NCBI GenBank assembly: GCA_963703895.1
Contig: CAVPFX010000003.1
Coordinates: 682,001 to 746,000, forward strand
Origin: VRUE01 sp963703895
GTDB taxonomy: Bacteria; Actinomycetota; Thermoleophilia; Solirubrobacterales; 70-9
DNA: 64,000 nt
Direction: 5' to 3'
A program made the position numbers and the translations under genes. The notes below the pieces were generated by a model. It worked only from the letters and a program-made list of their open reading frames with translations. It made no database searches and had not been told where the DNA came from. Shown here piece after piece: positions 32,074 to 42,933 of this stretch (positions within the stretch are counted from its first letter, which is position 1; each line of letters begins with the position of its first letter).

Positions 32074-33186
32074 CTAGCTCTGTAGGTACCGATCGACCAT
32101 GTCGACCTCCTGAAGCCTGCGCAGACCCTCGCGGATGTCCTTGGCCCTTGTTGAACCGACACCGTCGACGGCCTCCAGGTCGGCGTCAGAGGCAGCGAGT
32201 ACCTCCTCCAGCCCACCCAGCTCCTGGATGATCTTCTGGACGACAAGCTTGGGGATGCGCGGCACACGGCCGAGCACGCGGTAGCCACGCGGGGCCACCG
32301 GGAAGTCAAGGGTGTTGAGCTTGCGGTCGTAACCGAGCAGCTCACCGAGGCGGCCGAAATCGAGCACGTCCTCATGTGGCAGGCGGGCCAGCGACTGCAG
32401 CACCGTTGCCAGGTTCTGCTCGGAGTCCTCGACCGAGTAGTCGCGGACCAGCGCCGTCTTGTCGGTTGCGACGCCGACCATCGTCTCCTCCAGCTGCATC
32501 TCGATCAGGCGACCCTCGGTTCCGAGCTCGACGATGTAGCGCTCGACCTCGACCGCCATCCGGGTGACCAGCTCGGCCCGCTGCAGCACGGCAAGCGCGT
32601 CGTAGAGCACGCCGCCGCCCTCGAACTCGAGCACGGTGAGGCGATTGGAGACCTGGTCGAGGCGGGCGCGGTACTTGTCGAGCGTCGCGAGGCCCTGGTT
32701 CGCCTTGGCCAGCACGGCGGGGATGTCCTGGAGGATGTACTTCGTGCCCTCGACGTAAAGCGAGACCACGTCGCGTCGCTGGGAGATCGCGATCACCAGG
32801 GCGTCGGTCTGCTTGGAGACGCGCTCGGCGGTGCGGTGGCGGGTGCCGGTCTCAGCCGAGAGGATCGTCGGGTCGGGCATCAGCTGCACGTTGGCCCAGG
32901 CGATCTTGGTTGCCTCGGAGTTGAGCACGATCGCGCCGTCCATCTTTGCCACCTGGTAGAGCATCGCCGGCGTGTAGTCGATGTCGAGCTTGATCCCGCC
33001 GGAGAGCAGGTGCGAGATGTCGCCAGCGTCGCCGACGACGATCAGCCCACCCGTGCGCGAGTGGACTATGTTGTCGAGGCCCTCGCGCAGGGCACCGCCC
33101 GGCGCGACTACGTCAAGGGCCCTTAGTAGGCGGGGATCTTGGCGTTCGGACAACTCATGAAGCTCATCCCCAGACATTGCTGACAT
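32074..33186 (-). CDS. disA: Diadenylate cyclase DisA (c-di-AMP synthase, DNA integrity scanning)
   Basis: 370 residues. Condenses two ATP to c-di-AMP. N-terminal DAC domain with the DGA motif (residues 83-85, KMDGAIVLN) and RHR motif (116-118, ETGTRHRTAE); long helical middle domain (about 150-295); C-terminal helix-hairpin-helix DNA-binding domain (VDGVGSTRAKDIREGLRRLQ). All catalytic residues are present. Start at the first of two in-frame ATGs (33186 or 33177). It directly precedes carD, tying c-di-AMP production to a global RNAP regulator. Confidence 0.95.
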   Translation of the reverse strand: MSAMSGDELHELSERQDPRLLRALDVVAPGGALREGLDNIVHSRTGGLIVVGDAGDISHLLSGGIKLDIDYTPAMLYQVAKMDGAIVLNSEATKIAWANVQLMPDPTILSAETGTRHRTAERVSKQTDALVIAISQRRDVVSLYVEGTKYILQDIPAVLAKANQGLATLDKYRARLDQVSNRLTVLEFEGGGVLYDALAVLQRAELVTRMAVEVERYIVELGTEGRLIEMQLEETMVGVATDKTALVRDYSVEDSEQNLATVLQSLARLPHEDVLDFGRLGELLGYDRKLNTLDFPVAPRGYRVLGRVPRIPKLVVQKIIQELGGLEEVLAASDADLEAVDGVGSTRAKDIREGLRRLQEVDMVDRYLQS

Positions 33187-33308
33187 CGCTCTCTAGGATG
33201 GCAAAAACCGCTTTGGAATGCGGTGTGACTAATCTCTAGTGGACAGGTCGGGATAGTCATTGTCAAGGAATCCGGTCACCTAAGAAATCTAAACCGCCCA
33301 AATCACGC

Positions 33309-34757
33309 CTAGAGGTGGAAGCGGCGATGGTGAACGTGGTGCTGAAGTGCCCGTGGTTGCGGCCTGCCGGCCACGGATGGGTCGGGACCAGGGCGGTCCG
33401 GATCACGCACGAATATCCAGGTGAGGCCCGTGCCGAGGGCGCAGAGCGCGACCAGGACCCAGGTCGAGCCGGCGATACCGGCCGTGAACGAGCTGCCACC
33501 ATCCTCCAACGCGTGGAACACGGCGCCACTGGCGGCCAGCGCGATCGTCCCTGCCATCACCCGGTCCATTGCCAGCACGCCGGAGGCGATGCCCACCTTC
33601 TCCGCCGGCATCGCCGCCATCGCCGCGGTCGACATCGGCGCGTAGACGAGTCCGAGCGCGACGCCGAAGAGCAGGTAGCCAACCAGCAGCAGGCCGTAGC
33701 CGCTGCCCGCCTGCAACTGGGTCAGTACGAGCAGTCCTGCCGTCCCACAGGCCATCCCAGCGGTCATCAGGCGCCGCGCCCCGAAGCGGCCGATCAGGCG
33801 CGCCGAGAGCGGTGAGATCGCGACCATCGGCGCCGTAATCGGCAGGATCATCAAGCCACTAAGCACGGCTGAGTGCCCGGCCACGTCCTGCAGGTACTGC
33901 GGCTGAAAGAACATCACCCCCCAGTAAGCCCCGACCAGGGCAAAGGCGGCGGCACTGGCGCCAAAGTAGGGCCGGTTGCGGAAGAGGTCGAAGTCGACGA
34001 TCGGCTCGCGCACCCGATGCTCCACGCGCCAGAAGGCATAGAGCGCGGCCAAGCCGGCAACCGCGACCATGGCCGTCGTCGCGCCGCTCCAGGTCCTGCT
34101 CTGCACCAGCGCCAGGACGACTGCCGCCAGCCCCACGCCAAGCGCGAGCAGACCGGTGAAGTCCACCCGGCGGCCGGCACCGGGATCGGTTGACTCCGGC
34201 GCCGCGACACTCGTAATCGCGATCCCAATCAGGGCCACGGGCAGGTTGATCCAGAAGATCACTCGCCAATCGATTTCGACGAGGAGACCGCCTGCCAACG
34301 GCCCAATCGCCAGGGCCAATGCTGAGACCCCCGCCCAGACCCCAAGCGCCCGCGCCTGCTCGGAGGCCGGGAAGGCGTTGCAGACAATCGCCAGCGAGAG
34401 CGGCAGCATCGGCGCCGCACCGATCCCCTGCACGATCCGCCCAGCGATCAGCGACTCCTGGCTGCCCGCAGCACCGGAAAGCACTGAGCCGAGCGCAAAG
34501 ACGACCATGCCGCCGAGGAAGAGCCGCTTGCGACCGAACATATCCCCCAGCCTTCCGGCAGTGACGACGAACACGGTGATCGCCAGCAGGTAGCCATTCA
34601 TCACCCACTGCAGCCCTGCCCCGGTCGCATCGACATCGTGCCGAATGCTGGGCAGCGCCAGCGCCACCACCGTCGAATCAAGCATCAAGAGGAACAGTCC
34701 TGCGCACGTTCCCGCCAAGGTCCACCAGGGTCGATTGTGCTCATCAATCTTCGGCAC
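33309..34757 (-). CDS. MFS drug-exporter (DHA2, EmrB/QacA type)
   Basis: 482 residues, about 14 membrane helices. Proton-driven efflux. Motifs: LDSTVVALALPSIRHDVDAT (motif D1), LGDMFGRKRLFLGG (motif A), GRIVQGIGAAPMLPLSLAIV (motif B-like), GPLAGGLLVEIDWRVIFWIN (motif C). The C-terminal tail is Pro/His-rich (LQHHVHHRRFHL). Substrate unknown. Runs toward disA on the same strand, 122 bases away. The 333-base gap upstream of its start holds only two long palindromes. Confidence 0.9.
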   Translation of the reverse strand: MPKIDEHNRPWWTLAGTCAGLFLLMLDSTVVALALPSIRHDVDATGAGLQWVMNGYLLAITVFVVTAGRLGDMFGRKRLFLGGMVVFALGSVLSGAAGSQESLIAGRIVQGIGAAPMLPLSLAIVCNAFPASEQARALGVWAGVSALALAIGPLAGGLLVEIDWRVIFWINLPVALIGIAITSVAAPESTDPGAGRRVDFTGLLALGVGLAAVVLALVQSRTWSGATTAMVAVAGLAALYAFWRVEHRVREPIVDFDLFRNRPYFGASAAAFALVGAYWGVMFFQPQYLQDVAGHSAVLSGLMILPITAPMVAISPLSARLIGRFGARRLMTAGMACGTAGLLVLTQLQAGSGYGLLLVGYLLFGVALGLVYAPMSTAAMAAMPAEKVGIASGVLAMDRVMAGTIALAASGAVFHALEDGGSSFTAGIAGSTWVLVALCALGTGLTWIFVRDPDRPGPDPSVAGRPQPRALQHHVHHRRFHL

Positions 34758-34792
34758 GCGCGCAGACTACGAGGGACTGAGGTCGGGACCGT

Positions 34793-34897
34793 GAGAAGCC
34801 GGTGACCCCTCCCCCGGAGACCGTCGCGCAGCAGATCCGAGTAAGCGATTCGGCTTCGTGGTCTCCAAGCCTCCGGGGGAGGGGTCACCGGCTTCTC
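34793..34897. repeat. Long inverted repeat, GATCTGCTGCGCGACGG family, copy 1
   Basis: Arms 34793-34819 and 34871-34897 form a perfect 27-bp inverted repeat (outer GAGAAGCCGGTGACCCCTCC). Interior carries the 17-base block as its complement, CCGTCGCGCAGCAGATC (34821-34837). Read on the minus strand the interior is GGCTTGGAGACCACG ... GATCTGCTGCGCGACGG, matching copy 2. Confidence 0.92.
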
Positions 34898-34973
34898 TCC
34901 GACGGCCGATCTCCCGACCACTGGCTGCTCGGGTTCGAGAAGCTCGTCAGCCAACAAGTCGCGGGTGGCGGAT

Positions 34974-35075
34974 GGGAATCGGGTGCCCCTCTCCTGGAGG
35001 CTTGAAGACCACGGCTTGGAGCAGCAGCGGCGATCTGCTGCGCGACGGTCTCCAGGAGAGGGGCACCCGATTCCC
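34974..35075. repeat. Long inverted repeat, GATCTGCTGCGCGACGG family, copy 2
   Basis: Arms 34974-34999 and 35050-35075 form a perfect 26-bp inverted repeat (outer GGGAATCGGGTGCCCCTCTC). Interior GGCTTGAAGACCACGGCTTG ... GATCTGCTGCGCGACGG (35032-35048). It lies 16 bases beyond the stop of the aldo/keto reductase gene (35091, minus strand). With copy 1 in opposite orientation it fills the gap 34758-35090. Confidence 0.92.
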
Positions 35076-35090
35076 TACGGCCAAGGGTGA

Positions 35091-36224
35091 CTAGTGCGTA
35101 GCGATCAAGTCGCGAGCCGGATCAATGCCCCAGCGGTCGCCGACCTCGGCAAGGTCATTGCTGAGGGGCCAGCGATCCGGCCGCTCGTCGCCCTCGTGCT
35201 GGGGGTTGGCGCCCTTGAGGGCCATACAGCCCGTGTTGTCGCCGATCGCGCGGATGGCTTCGATGTCCTCGTCGCTGAGCTTCTGCTCGACTGGCAGCGC
35301 CGCCAGCTCGGCTCGCTGCTGCTCGATCGTGCGGGCCTCGGGGCCGGTCTCCTGGATCAGGGTGGGCACCACGCACTCGACCGCCTGGTGGGCGAGGTTC
35401 CATTGGCAGGCGAGCTGGATCGGCGTCAGGCCGGCCCGCTCGGCGTAGGGCAGGACTTGCTGCAGCTTCTCCAGGCCCGCCTCGATCCAGCCTTCGGGGC
35501 GGAAGGCCCGGTGGTCACCGCGGGCCAGCTCCATGCCGGGGCGCAGATCACCCCAGAAGAGGCCGCCGTAGTCGACTACGCGGGTGATTACCTTGACGTC
35601 CTGGCGCGCGGCCGCCTCGAGGCAGAGCTCGCCGGGCCAGGGCTCGAAGGGGTTGAGGATGATCATCGCCCAGTCGATGCGGTCGCCGAAGCGCTCGAGG
35701 CAGGCGATCAGGTCGAGGGTGAAGCCGTTGGCCGGGCCCGGGGCGACGCCGATCCGCGCCGTCAGGCCGGCCTCGCGCAGCGCCGCCATGCCGTCCCAGA
35801 CCGCCTCACTCGAGTAGCCGATCCGGTCGGGGTTGTGCAGCAGCAACAGGTCGAAGGAGCTGACATCGAGCCGTTCAAGGCTGCGCTCGGCGGCCATGCG
35901 CAGGTAGTCCGCGTACCCGTCCTCCCCGCGCAGGCTCGGATCGGTGAAGCGAGGAAAGCCCCGTGGCCCATCCCGCTCGCCCGCGTAGAAGTCGTGGCCG
36001 ACCGCCCCAACAAGGCAGTAATCATCCCGGGGCACCCCAGACAGAGCTCGTCCAAGCAGCGAGTCGGCCTCGCCCTGGCCGTAGGTATCGGCACTGAGCA
36101 CGGTGTCGATTCCATCCCCAGGCCGCAGCACCGCAGCGAGGCGCTCCTCGTCGACGGTTTCACCGAAGTGGAGGAAGCGCCCGCCGCTCCAGGTACCGAT
36201 CGCGCTGCGGCCAGGCTGACGCAC
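35091..36224 (-). CDS. Aldo/keto reductase family protein
   Basis: 377 residues. (alpha/beta)8 barrel using NADPH: ADTYGQGEADSLLGRAL (Tyr of the catalytic tetrad in DTYGQGE), SSFDLLLLHNPDRIGYSSEA (LLLH with His), GLTARIGVAPGPANG, QLACQWNLAHQAVECVVPTL and TIEQQRAELAAL, close to the class that contains D-threo-aldose and L-galactose dehydrogenases. The substrate is unknown. Starts 14 bases after the clpC stop, so likely in the clpC transcript. Confidence 0.88.
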   Translation of the reverse strand: MRQPGRSAIGTWSGGRFLHFGETVDEERLAAVLRPGDGIDTVLSADTYGQGEADSLLGRALSGVPRDDYCLVGAVGHDFYAGERDGPRGFPRFTDPSLRGEDGYADYLRMAAERSLERLDVSSFDLLLLHNPDRIGYSSEAVWDGMAALREAGLTARIGVAPGPANGFTLDLIACLERFGDRIDWAMIILNPFEPWPGELCLEAAARQDVKVITRVVDYGGLFWGDLRPGMELARGDHRAFRPEGWIEAGLEKLQQVLPYAERAGLTPIQLACQWNLAHQAVECVVPTLIQETGPEARTIEQQRAELAALPVEQKLSDEDIEAIRAIGDNTGCMALKGANPQHEGDERPDRWPLSNDLAEVGDRWGIDPARDLIATH

Positions 36225-36238
36225 GGCGAAAGCCGGAG

Positions 36239-38848
<2,610 letters not shown>

Positions 38849-38862
38849 AAAGCCTCTCTATC

Positions 38863-38886
38863 TACTCAACGCGGCGCGATTGAGTA
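38863..38886. promoter_or_regulatory. Inverted repeat upstream of clpC
   Basis: TACTCAA (38863-38869) and TTGAGTA (38880-38886), a perfect 7-bp inverted repeat with a 10-base spacer (CGCGGCGCGA), 14 bases upstream of the clpC start. Candidate operator for a heat-shock or ClgR-like regulator; it does not match the CtsR or HrcA sites I know. Confidence 0.45.
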
Positions 38887-38972
38887 AGTCTCGGTGGGCG
38901 CCCTTCGGTTATCGGTAAGCGCCTATGTAGTCCTGAGAGGATACCGAGCCGGCCGACCCGGCCCTTTGCCGC

Positions 38973-38990
38973 AAAAAAACGCTCAGAGCG
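38973..38990 (-). terminator. Rho-independent terminator between lysS and clpC
   Basis: On the minus strand: CGCT-CTG-AGCG hairpin followed by TTTTTTT. It lies about 60 bases after the lysS stop, downstream of the TTCCGGTGCGC palindrome, and separates lysS from clpC. Confidence 0.6.
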
Positions 38991-39002
38991 ACCTTTCAGC
39001 CG

Positions 39003-39049
39003 TTCCGGTGCGCTTTATGTGGCCGTGGGCCACAAAAGGCGCACCGGAA
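39003..39049. repeat. TTCCGGTGCGCTTT palindrome, copy 3
   Basis: TTCCGGTGCGCTTTATGTGG (39003-39022) and the facing GGCCACAAAAGGCGCACCGG arm (39028-39049) form a near-perfect 22-bp stem. It begins three bases after the lysS stop (39052, minus strand), and a true terminator lies just beyond. Confidence 0.88.
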
Positions 39050-39051
39050 GC

Positions 39052-40533
39052 TCAGGAGCGCATTGCGGGGAAGAGCACGACCTCGCGCACGCTCTTGGCC
39101 CCCGTGAGCAGCATGACCAGGCGGTCGATGCCGATGCCGACGCCACCGGTCGGCGGCATTCCCTGTTCAAGCGCGGCGACGAAGTCCTCGTCGTAGGGCT
39201 GGGCCTCCTCGTCCCCCCTCGCCAGCTCCTCGGCCTGCTGCTCGAAGCGGCGGCGCTGCTCGTCGGGGTCGTTGAGCTCGGTGAAGCCGTTGGCGATCTC
39301 CATGCCGCCGGCAAAGGCCTCGAAGCGCTCGACCAGCCCCTCCTCGGAGCGGTGCGACTTGGCGAAGGGAGAGAGCTCAACCGGGTAATCGGTGACGAAG
39401 GTCGGCTGGATCAGCTCGGGCTCGACGTGCTTGGAGAGCAGGCCGTCGACCAGCTTGCCCCAGCCCTCCTCGGGATCGGGCTCGCTGCCGATCGCCGCGG
39501 CGAGAGCCTCCCTGGTCGGGTGCGCGGCAATGTCGATGCCGCTGCGCTCATGGATCGCCTCGCGGAAGCTGATCCGTTTCCAGGGCGGCGCGAAGTCGAT
39601 CGAGACGCCGTCGCGCTCGACCACGGTGGTGCCAAGCACCCGCTCGGCGACCTCGGCCACCATCGTCTCGACCCGCCGCGCGGTGGCAGCGTAGTCCGAG
39701 CAAGCCTCGTACCACTCGAGCATCGTGAACTCGGGGTTGTGCTTGTGCGAGATGCCCTCGTTGCGGAAGTCCTTGCCGAGCTCGTAGACCTTGTCGATGC
39801 CGCCGACGACCAGGCGCTTGAGGTAAAGCTCGGTGGCGATGCGCAGGTAGAGATCGCGGTCGAGCGCGTTGTGGTGAGTGGTGAAGGGGCGCGCCAGGGC
39901 GCCGCCATAGAGCGGTTGCAGGACCGGCGTCTCAACCTCGACGAAGCCGCGTTCGTCGAGCCAGCGGCGCACCTCGCTGACCGTGCGGGCGCGCTGGGCG
40001 AAGAGGCGACGGCTGTCCTCGTTGGCGATCAGGTCGAGCTCGCGCTGGCGGTAGCGCGTCTCGACGTCCTCGAGGCCGTGGAACTTGTCGGGCGGCGGCC
40101 GCAGGCTCTTGGCCAGCAGGCGCCAGTGGTCGATCGCCAGCGAGAGCTCGCCACCGCGACGCGTCGCCAGCGCCGTTCCCTCGACGCCGACGATGTCGCC
40201 CAGGTCGAGGTCGACCAGGACCCTGTAGGGCTCCTCGCCAAGCAGGTCCTCGCGGGCGTGCAGCTGGATCTGGCCGCTGGCGTCGCGCAGGTCGAGGAAG
40301 CAGGCCTTGCCGTGGCCGCGACGGCCGACCAGGCGACCGGCGATGCGGTGGCGCGACTCGGTCTCGATCCCGGGCGCCAGACCCTCATGGGCGGCCCGCA
40401 CCTCGCCGATCTCCTCGCGGTCGGCGAACTCGGGGGGGAACGGGTCGATCCCCGCCTCGCGCAGGCGCTCGAGCTTCTCGCGCCGATCGCGGAGGACGTC
40501 GGACAGCTTCGGTTGTTCGGCCTCGCTGCTCAT
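39052..40533 (-). CDS. lysS: Lysyl-tRNA synthetase (class II)
   Basis: 493 residues. N-terminal OB-fold anticodon domain (GRLVGRRGHGKACFLDLRDA; IQLHAREDLL), then class II core with motif 2 FRNEGISHKHNPEFTMLEWY and motif 3 GGVGIGIDRLVMLLTGAKSV. The acid EAC in LEWYEACSDY and all ATP-binding arginines are in place. No MprF-like fusion. greA lies 25 bases upstream on the same strand, giving a greA-lysS operon as in many actinobacteria. Confidence 0.96.
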   Translation of the reverse strand: MSSEAEQPKLSDVLRDRREKLERLREAGIDPFPPEFADREEIGEVRAAHEGLAPGIETESRHRIAGRLVGRRGHGKACFLDLRDASGQIQLHAREDLLGEEPYRVLVDLDLGDIVGVEGTALATRRGGELSLAIDHWRLLAKSLRPPPDKFHGLEDVETRYRQRELDLIANEDSRRLFAQRARTVSEVRRWLDERGFVEVETPVLQPLYGGALARPFTTHHNALDRDLYLRIATELYLKRLVVGGIDKVYELGKDFRNEGISHKHNPEFTMLEWYEACSDYAATARRVETMVAEVAERVLGTTVVERDGVSIDFAPPWKRISFREAIHERSGIDIAAHPTREALAAAIGSEPDPEEGWGKLVDGLLSKHVEPELIQPTFVTDYPVELSPFAKSHRSEEGLVERFEAFAGGMEIANGFTELNDPDEQRRRFEQQAEELARGDEEAQPYDEDFVAALEQGMPPTGGVGIGIDRLVMLLTGAKSVREVVLFPAMRS

Positions 40534-40558
40534 CGCGGCGCGAGCCTACCGGCAGCCG

Positions 40559-41038
40559 CTATGCGGTCTCGATCTTGGTGATCTTGAGCTTCTTCTTCGG
40601 CCCGCGCGGAACCTCGACCGTGACGATGTCGTTGCGCTTATGGCCGAGCAGGGCTTTGCCGATCGGCGACTCGTTGGAGAGCTTGTGCTCCAGCGGATCG
40701 GCCTCGGTCGAGCCGACGATCTGGAACTTCTGCGAGACGTCGGTCTTCTGATCCTTGACGTGGACGATCGAGCCGAACTGCACTTCGTCGGTGCTGATGT
40801 CCTTCTCGTCGATCACGGTGGCGCGACGCAGCCGCTCTTCGAGCTGGGCGATCCGCTGCTCGAGCAGGGCCTGCTCGTTCTTGGCGTCGTCGTACTCGGC
40901 GTTCTCGGAGATGTCGCCGAACTCACGCGCCTCCTTGATCCGTTCGGCGACCTCGCGTCGCTTCACGGTCGTGAGGTGATCGATCTCCTCTTTGAGTTTC
41001 TCGAGACCCTCGGGGGTGATGACGGACTGGCGACTCAC
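40559..41038 (-). CDS. greA: Transcription elongation factor GreA
   Basis: 159 residues from GTG. Rescues backtracked RNA polymerase by stimulating transcript cleavage. N-terminal coiled-coil finger (VITPEGLEKLKEEIDHLTTV; EFGDISENAEYDDAKNEQAL) with the acidic tip residues DISENAEYDDAK, then the C-terminal domain (SIVHVKDQKTDVSQKFQIVG; ESPIGKALLGHKRNDIVTVE). Actinobacterial Gre length. Operon with lysS. A terminator precedes it. Confidence 0.95.
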   Translation of the reverse strand: MSRQSVITPEGLEKLKEEIDHLTTVKRREVAERIKEAREFGDISENAEYDDAKNEQALLEQRIAQLEERLRRATVIDEKDISTDEVQFGSIVHVKDQKTDVSQKFQIVGSTEADPLEHKLSNESPIGKALLGHKRNDIVTVEVPRGPKKKLKITKIETA

Positions 41039-41106
41039 TTTGGTCCAACCTCGCTTTAGTGGATTGAGAACTGCCGCAAACGGCTCCTAGACCCAAAAAC
41101 GCCCAA

Positions 41107-41132
41107 GTGCGGCGGCGTTTGCCTCGCCGCAC
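41107..41132 (-). terminator. Terminator between dus and greA
   Basis: GTGCGGCG / CGCCGCAC stem with a ten-base loop; on the minus strand it is followed by TTGGGCGTTTTTGGG. It lies 20 bases after the dus stop at 41152. Confidence 0.6.
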
Positions 41133-41151
41133 CGGGCCGGAAGTCGCGGGA

Positions 41152-42153
41152 TTATAGCGAGGGTGCTGGAGCGGCCAAATCGGCGATCAAGTTGCGCGCG
41201 CGGGGCAGGTCTGCGCGGCGCTGAAGCTCATCGGCAAGCTCGGCCGGCGCGCCGAGCGGCTCCATGTACCAGGGGTAGAACTTGCGCAGGTAGCGGCCGG
41301 CGCGCTCGGTGCCGAGGTGCTCCTCGGCGCGATCGATCAGCCAGAGCAGCTCCGCAGCCACCTCATCGCGGTCCGGCGGCTCCGTTCGCCGCCCGGTCAG
41401 TTCTTCGAAAACCCAGGGATTGCCCAACGAGCCGCGGGCGATCATCACGGCGTCGGCGGCGGACTCCTCATAGGCGCGGCGAGCCGCATCGGCGCTCTTG
41501 AGACCGCCGGAGACAATCACCGGCACCTCGACCCGCTCGACCAGCTCGCGGGTGAGCACGTAGTCGGGGCTGCCTTTGTGGCCGACCGTGGCCGCCCGCG
41601 GGTGGAAGCCGATCGCGGCGACGCCGGCCTCCTCGGCGAGCCGCACCGCCAACTCGAAACCGGAGCGGTCGCCGACCTCGACGCCGGAGCGCAGCTTCAC
41701 CGTCACCGGCAGACCACTGCCCTCGACCGCGCCCCGCGCCAGCGCCAGCGCCAGCTCGGGATCGCGCAACAGCTCGGCGCCGGCGCCGGTCTTGCGCACC
41801 TTGCGCACCGGGCAGCCCATGTTGATGTCGATCAGATCGGCGCCCGCCTCGGCAGCGACCGCGGCCGCCGAGCGCATCACCTCGGCGTCGTGACCGAAGA
41901 GCTGCACCGAGACCGGGTGCTCGTCGGGATGGATCCGCATCAGCTCGCGCAGGGTGCGCTCGTTGCGGTGGTGAAGGCCGAAGCTCGAGACCATCTCGGA
42001 GACCGCCAGGCCCGCCCCGTGCCGCTTGGCCTGCAAGCGCACGAACCAGTTGCCGATCCCCGCCAGGGGAGCGAGCAGAACGCGGTTGGGGATCTCGACG
42101 TCGCCGATCCGGAGCGGATCAGTCAGCGGGGGCTGTCGGTCTATTGCGCTCAT
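41152..42153 (-). CDS. dusB: tRNA-dihydrouridine synthase (DusB-like)
   Basis: 333 residues. FMN enzyme that reduces uridines in the tRNA D-loop. TIM barrel with APLAGIGNWFVRLQAKRHGA, the catalytic Cys in NMGCPVRKVRKTGAGAELLR (about residue 103), VKLRSGV, GFHPRAATVGHKGSPD, SGGLKSADAARRAYEES and ARGSLGNPWVFEEL, then a C-terminal helical domain. Position-specificity is inferred from DusB similarity. Its start overlaps the coaX end by 35 bases, so the two genes are coupled. Confidence 0.93.
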   Translation of the reverse strand: MSAIDRQPPLTDPLRIGDVEIPNRVLLAPLAGIGNWFVRLQAKRHGAGLAVSEMVSSFGLHHRNERTLRELMRIHPDEHPVSVQLFGHDAEVMRSAAAVAAEAGADLIDINMGCPVRKVRKTGAGAELLRDPELALALARGAVEGSGLPVTVKLRSGVEVGDRSGFELAVRLAEEAGVAAIGFHPRAATVGHKGSPDYVLTRELVERVEVPVIVSGGLKSADAARRAYEESAADAVMIARGSLGNPWVFEELTGRRTEPPDRDEVAAELLWLIDRAEEHLGTERAGRYLRKFYPWYMEPLGAPAELADELQRRADLPRARNLIADLAAPAPSL

Positions 42154-42898
42154 GGATGAGGCGTAGCCCCTTCAGGGTAAGCATGTCGTCGACCTCGTCG
42201 ATCGTCTCGGTGAAGGGGACGACGGTGGAGGCGTAGCCACCGGTGGCGAGCACCCGCGGATTCGGCAGCTCCTCTTCGATCCGACTCACGATGCCATCGA
42301 TCAATCCGGCGAAGCCGAAGATGAAGCCGGAGTGGATTGCCGCCCGGGTTGAACGGCCGATGGCTTCCCGCGGCTCTTCGAGGTCGATCCTGGTGATCCG
42401 GGCCGCCCGTTCGATCAGGGCGCTGAGCGAGGGCGCGAGACCGGGACCGATCGCGCCACCGAGGTACTCGCCGTCGGCGGAAACCGCGTCGATATTGATT
42501 CCGGTGCCGAAGTCGACCGAAACACAAGCCTCACCGAACCGCTCGTAGGCGGCGATCGCGTTGACCAGGCGGTCGGCCCCGACCTCGAGCGGGTTGTCGA
42601 TGCGGATCGGCATCCCGGTCTTCAGCCCGGGCCCGATCGTCAGGCACTCGGCCTCGAGGTAGCGCTCGGTCAGCTGCTCGAACTGCGCGCCGAGCGGCGG
42701 CACGACCGAGGAGACGCAGACGGCGTCGATCTCGGCAAAGGACATGTCGCAGAGGCCGAAGAGGCCGCTGATCCGCTCGGCCAGCTCATCGCCGGTCGCG
42801 CCCGAGCGGGTCTGGAAGCGCCAGTGCTCGGCAAGGCGCTCGCCCTCGAAGGCGCCCAAATGGGTTTGGGTGTTACCGACGTCGACAGCGAGCAGCAC
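42119..42898 (-). CDS. coaX: Type III pantothenate kinase
   Basis: 259 residues from the GTG at 42898, first step of CoA synthesis. ASKHA-fold motifs: DVGNTQTHLGAFEG (phosphate 1), CVSSVVPPL, NPLEVGADRLVNAIAAYERF (GADR motif for pantothenate), VDFGTGINIDAVSADGEYLG (phosphate 2), AATGGYASTVVPF-like adenosine motif (VLATGGYASTVV). No monovalent-cation residue can be checked. The -10 GATAAT (42905-42910) ends six bases before the GTG. 3' end overlaps dusB. Confidence 0.94.
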   Translation of the reverse strand: MLLAVDVGNTQTHLGAFEGERLAEHWRFQTRSGATGDELAERISGLFGLCDMSFAEIDAVCVSSVVPPLGAQFEQLTERYLEAECLTIGPGLKTGMPIRIDNPLEVGADRLVNAIAAYERFGEACVSVDFGTGINIDAVSADGEYLGGAIGPGLAPSLSALIERAARITRIDLEEPREAIGRSTRAAIHSGFIFGFAGLIDGIVSRIEEELPNPRVLATGGYASTVVPFTETIDEVDDMLTLKGLRLIHERNRPTAPAD

Positions 42899-42904
42899 GG
42901 CGCG

Positions 42905-42910
42905 ATTATC
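42905..42910 (-). promoter_or_regulatory. -10 element GATAAT of leaderless coaX
   Basis: On the minus strand GATAAT ends six bases before the coaX GTG at 42898; it faces the plus-strand TAGGAT at 42921 in a 35-base divergent promoter. Confidence 0.45.
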
Positions 42911-42920
42911 GCCGACGCCG

Positions 42921-42926
42921 TAGGAT
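42921..42926 (+). promoter_or_regulatory. -10 element TAGGAT of a leaderless gene
   Basis: TAGGAT ends seven bases before the GTG at 42934. Confidence 0.5.
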
Positions 42927-42933
42927 CGGCGCA

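Noticed and set aside
33187..33308. TTGACA (minus strand, 33266-33261) as -35 of disA
   Set aside because: No acceptable -10 hexamer at 16-19 bases; left as unassigned intergenic sequence.
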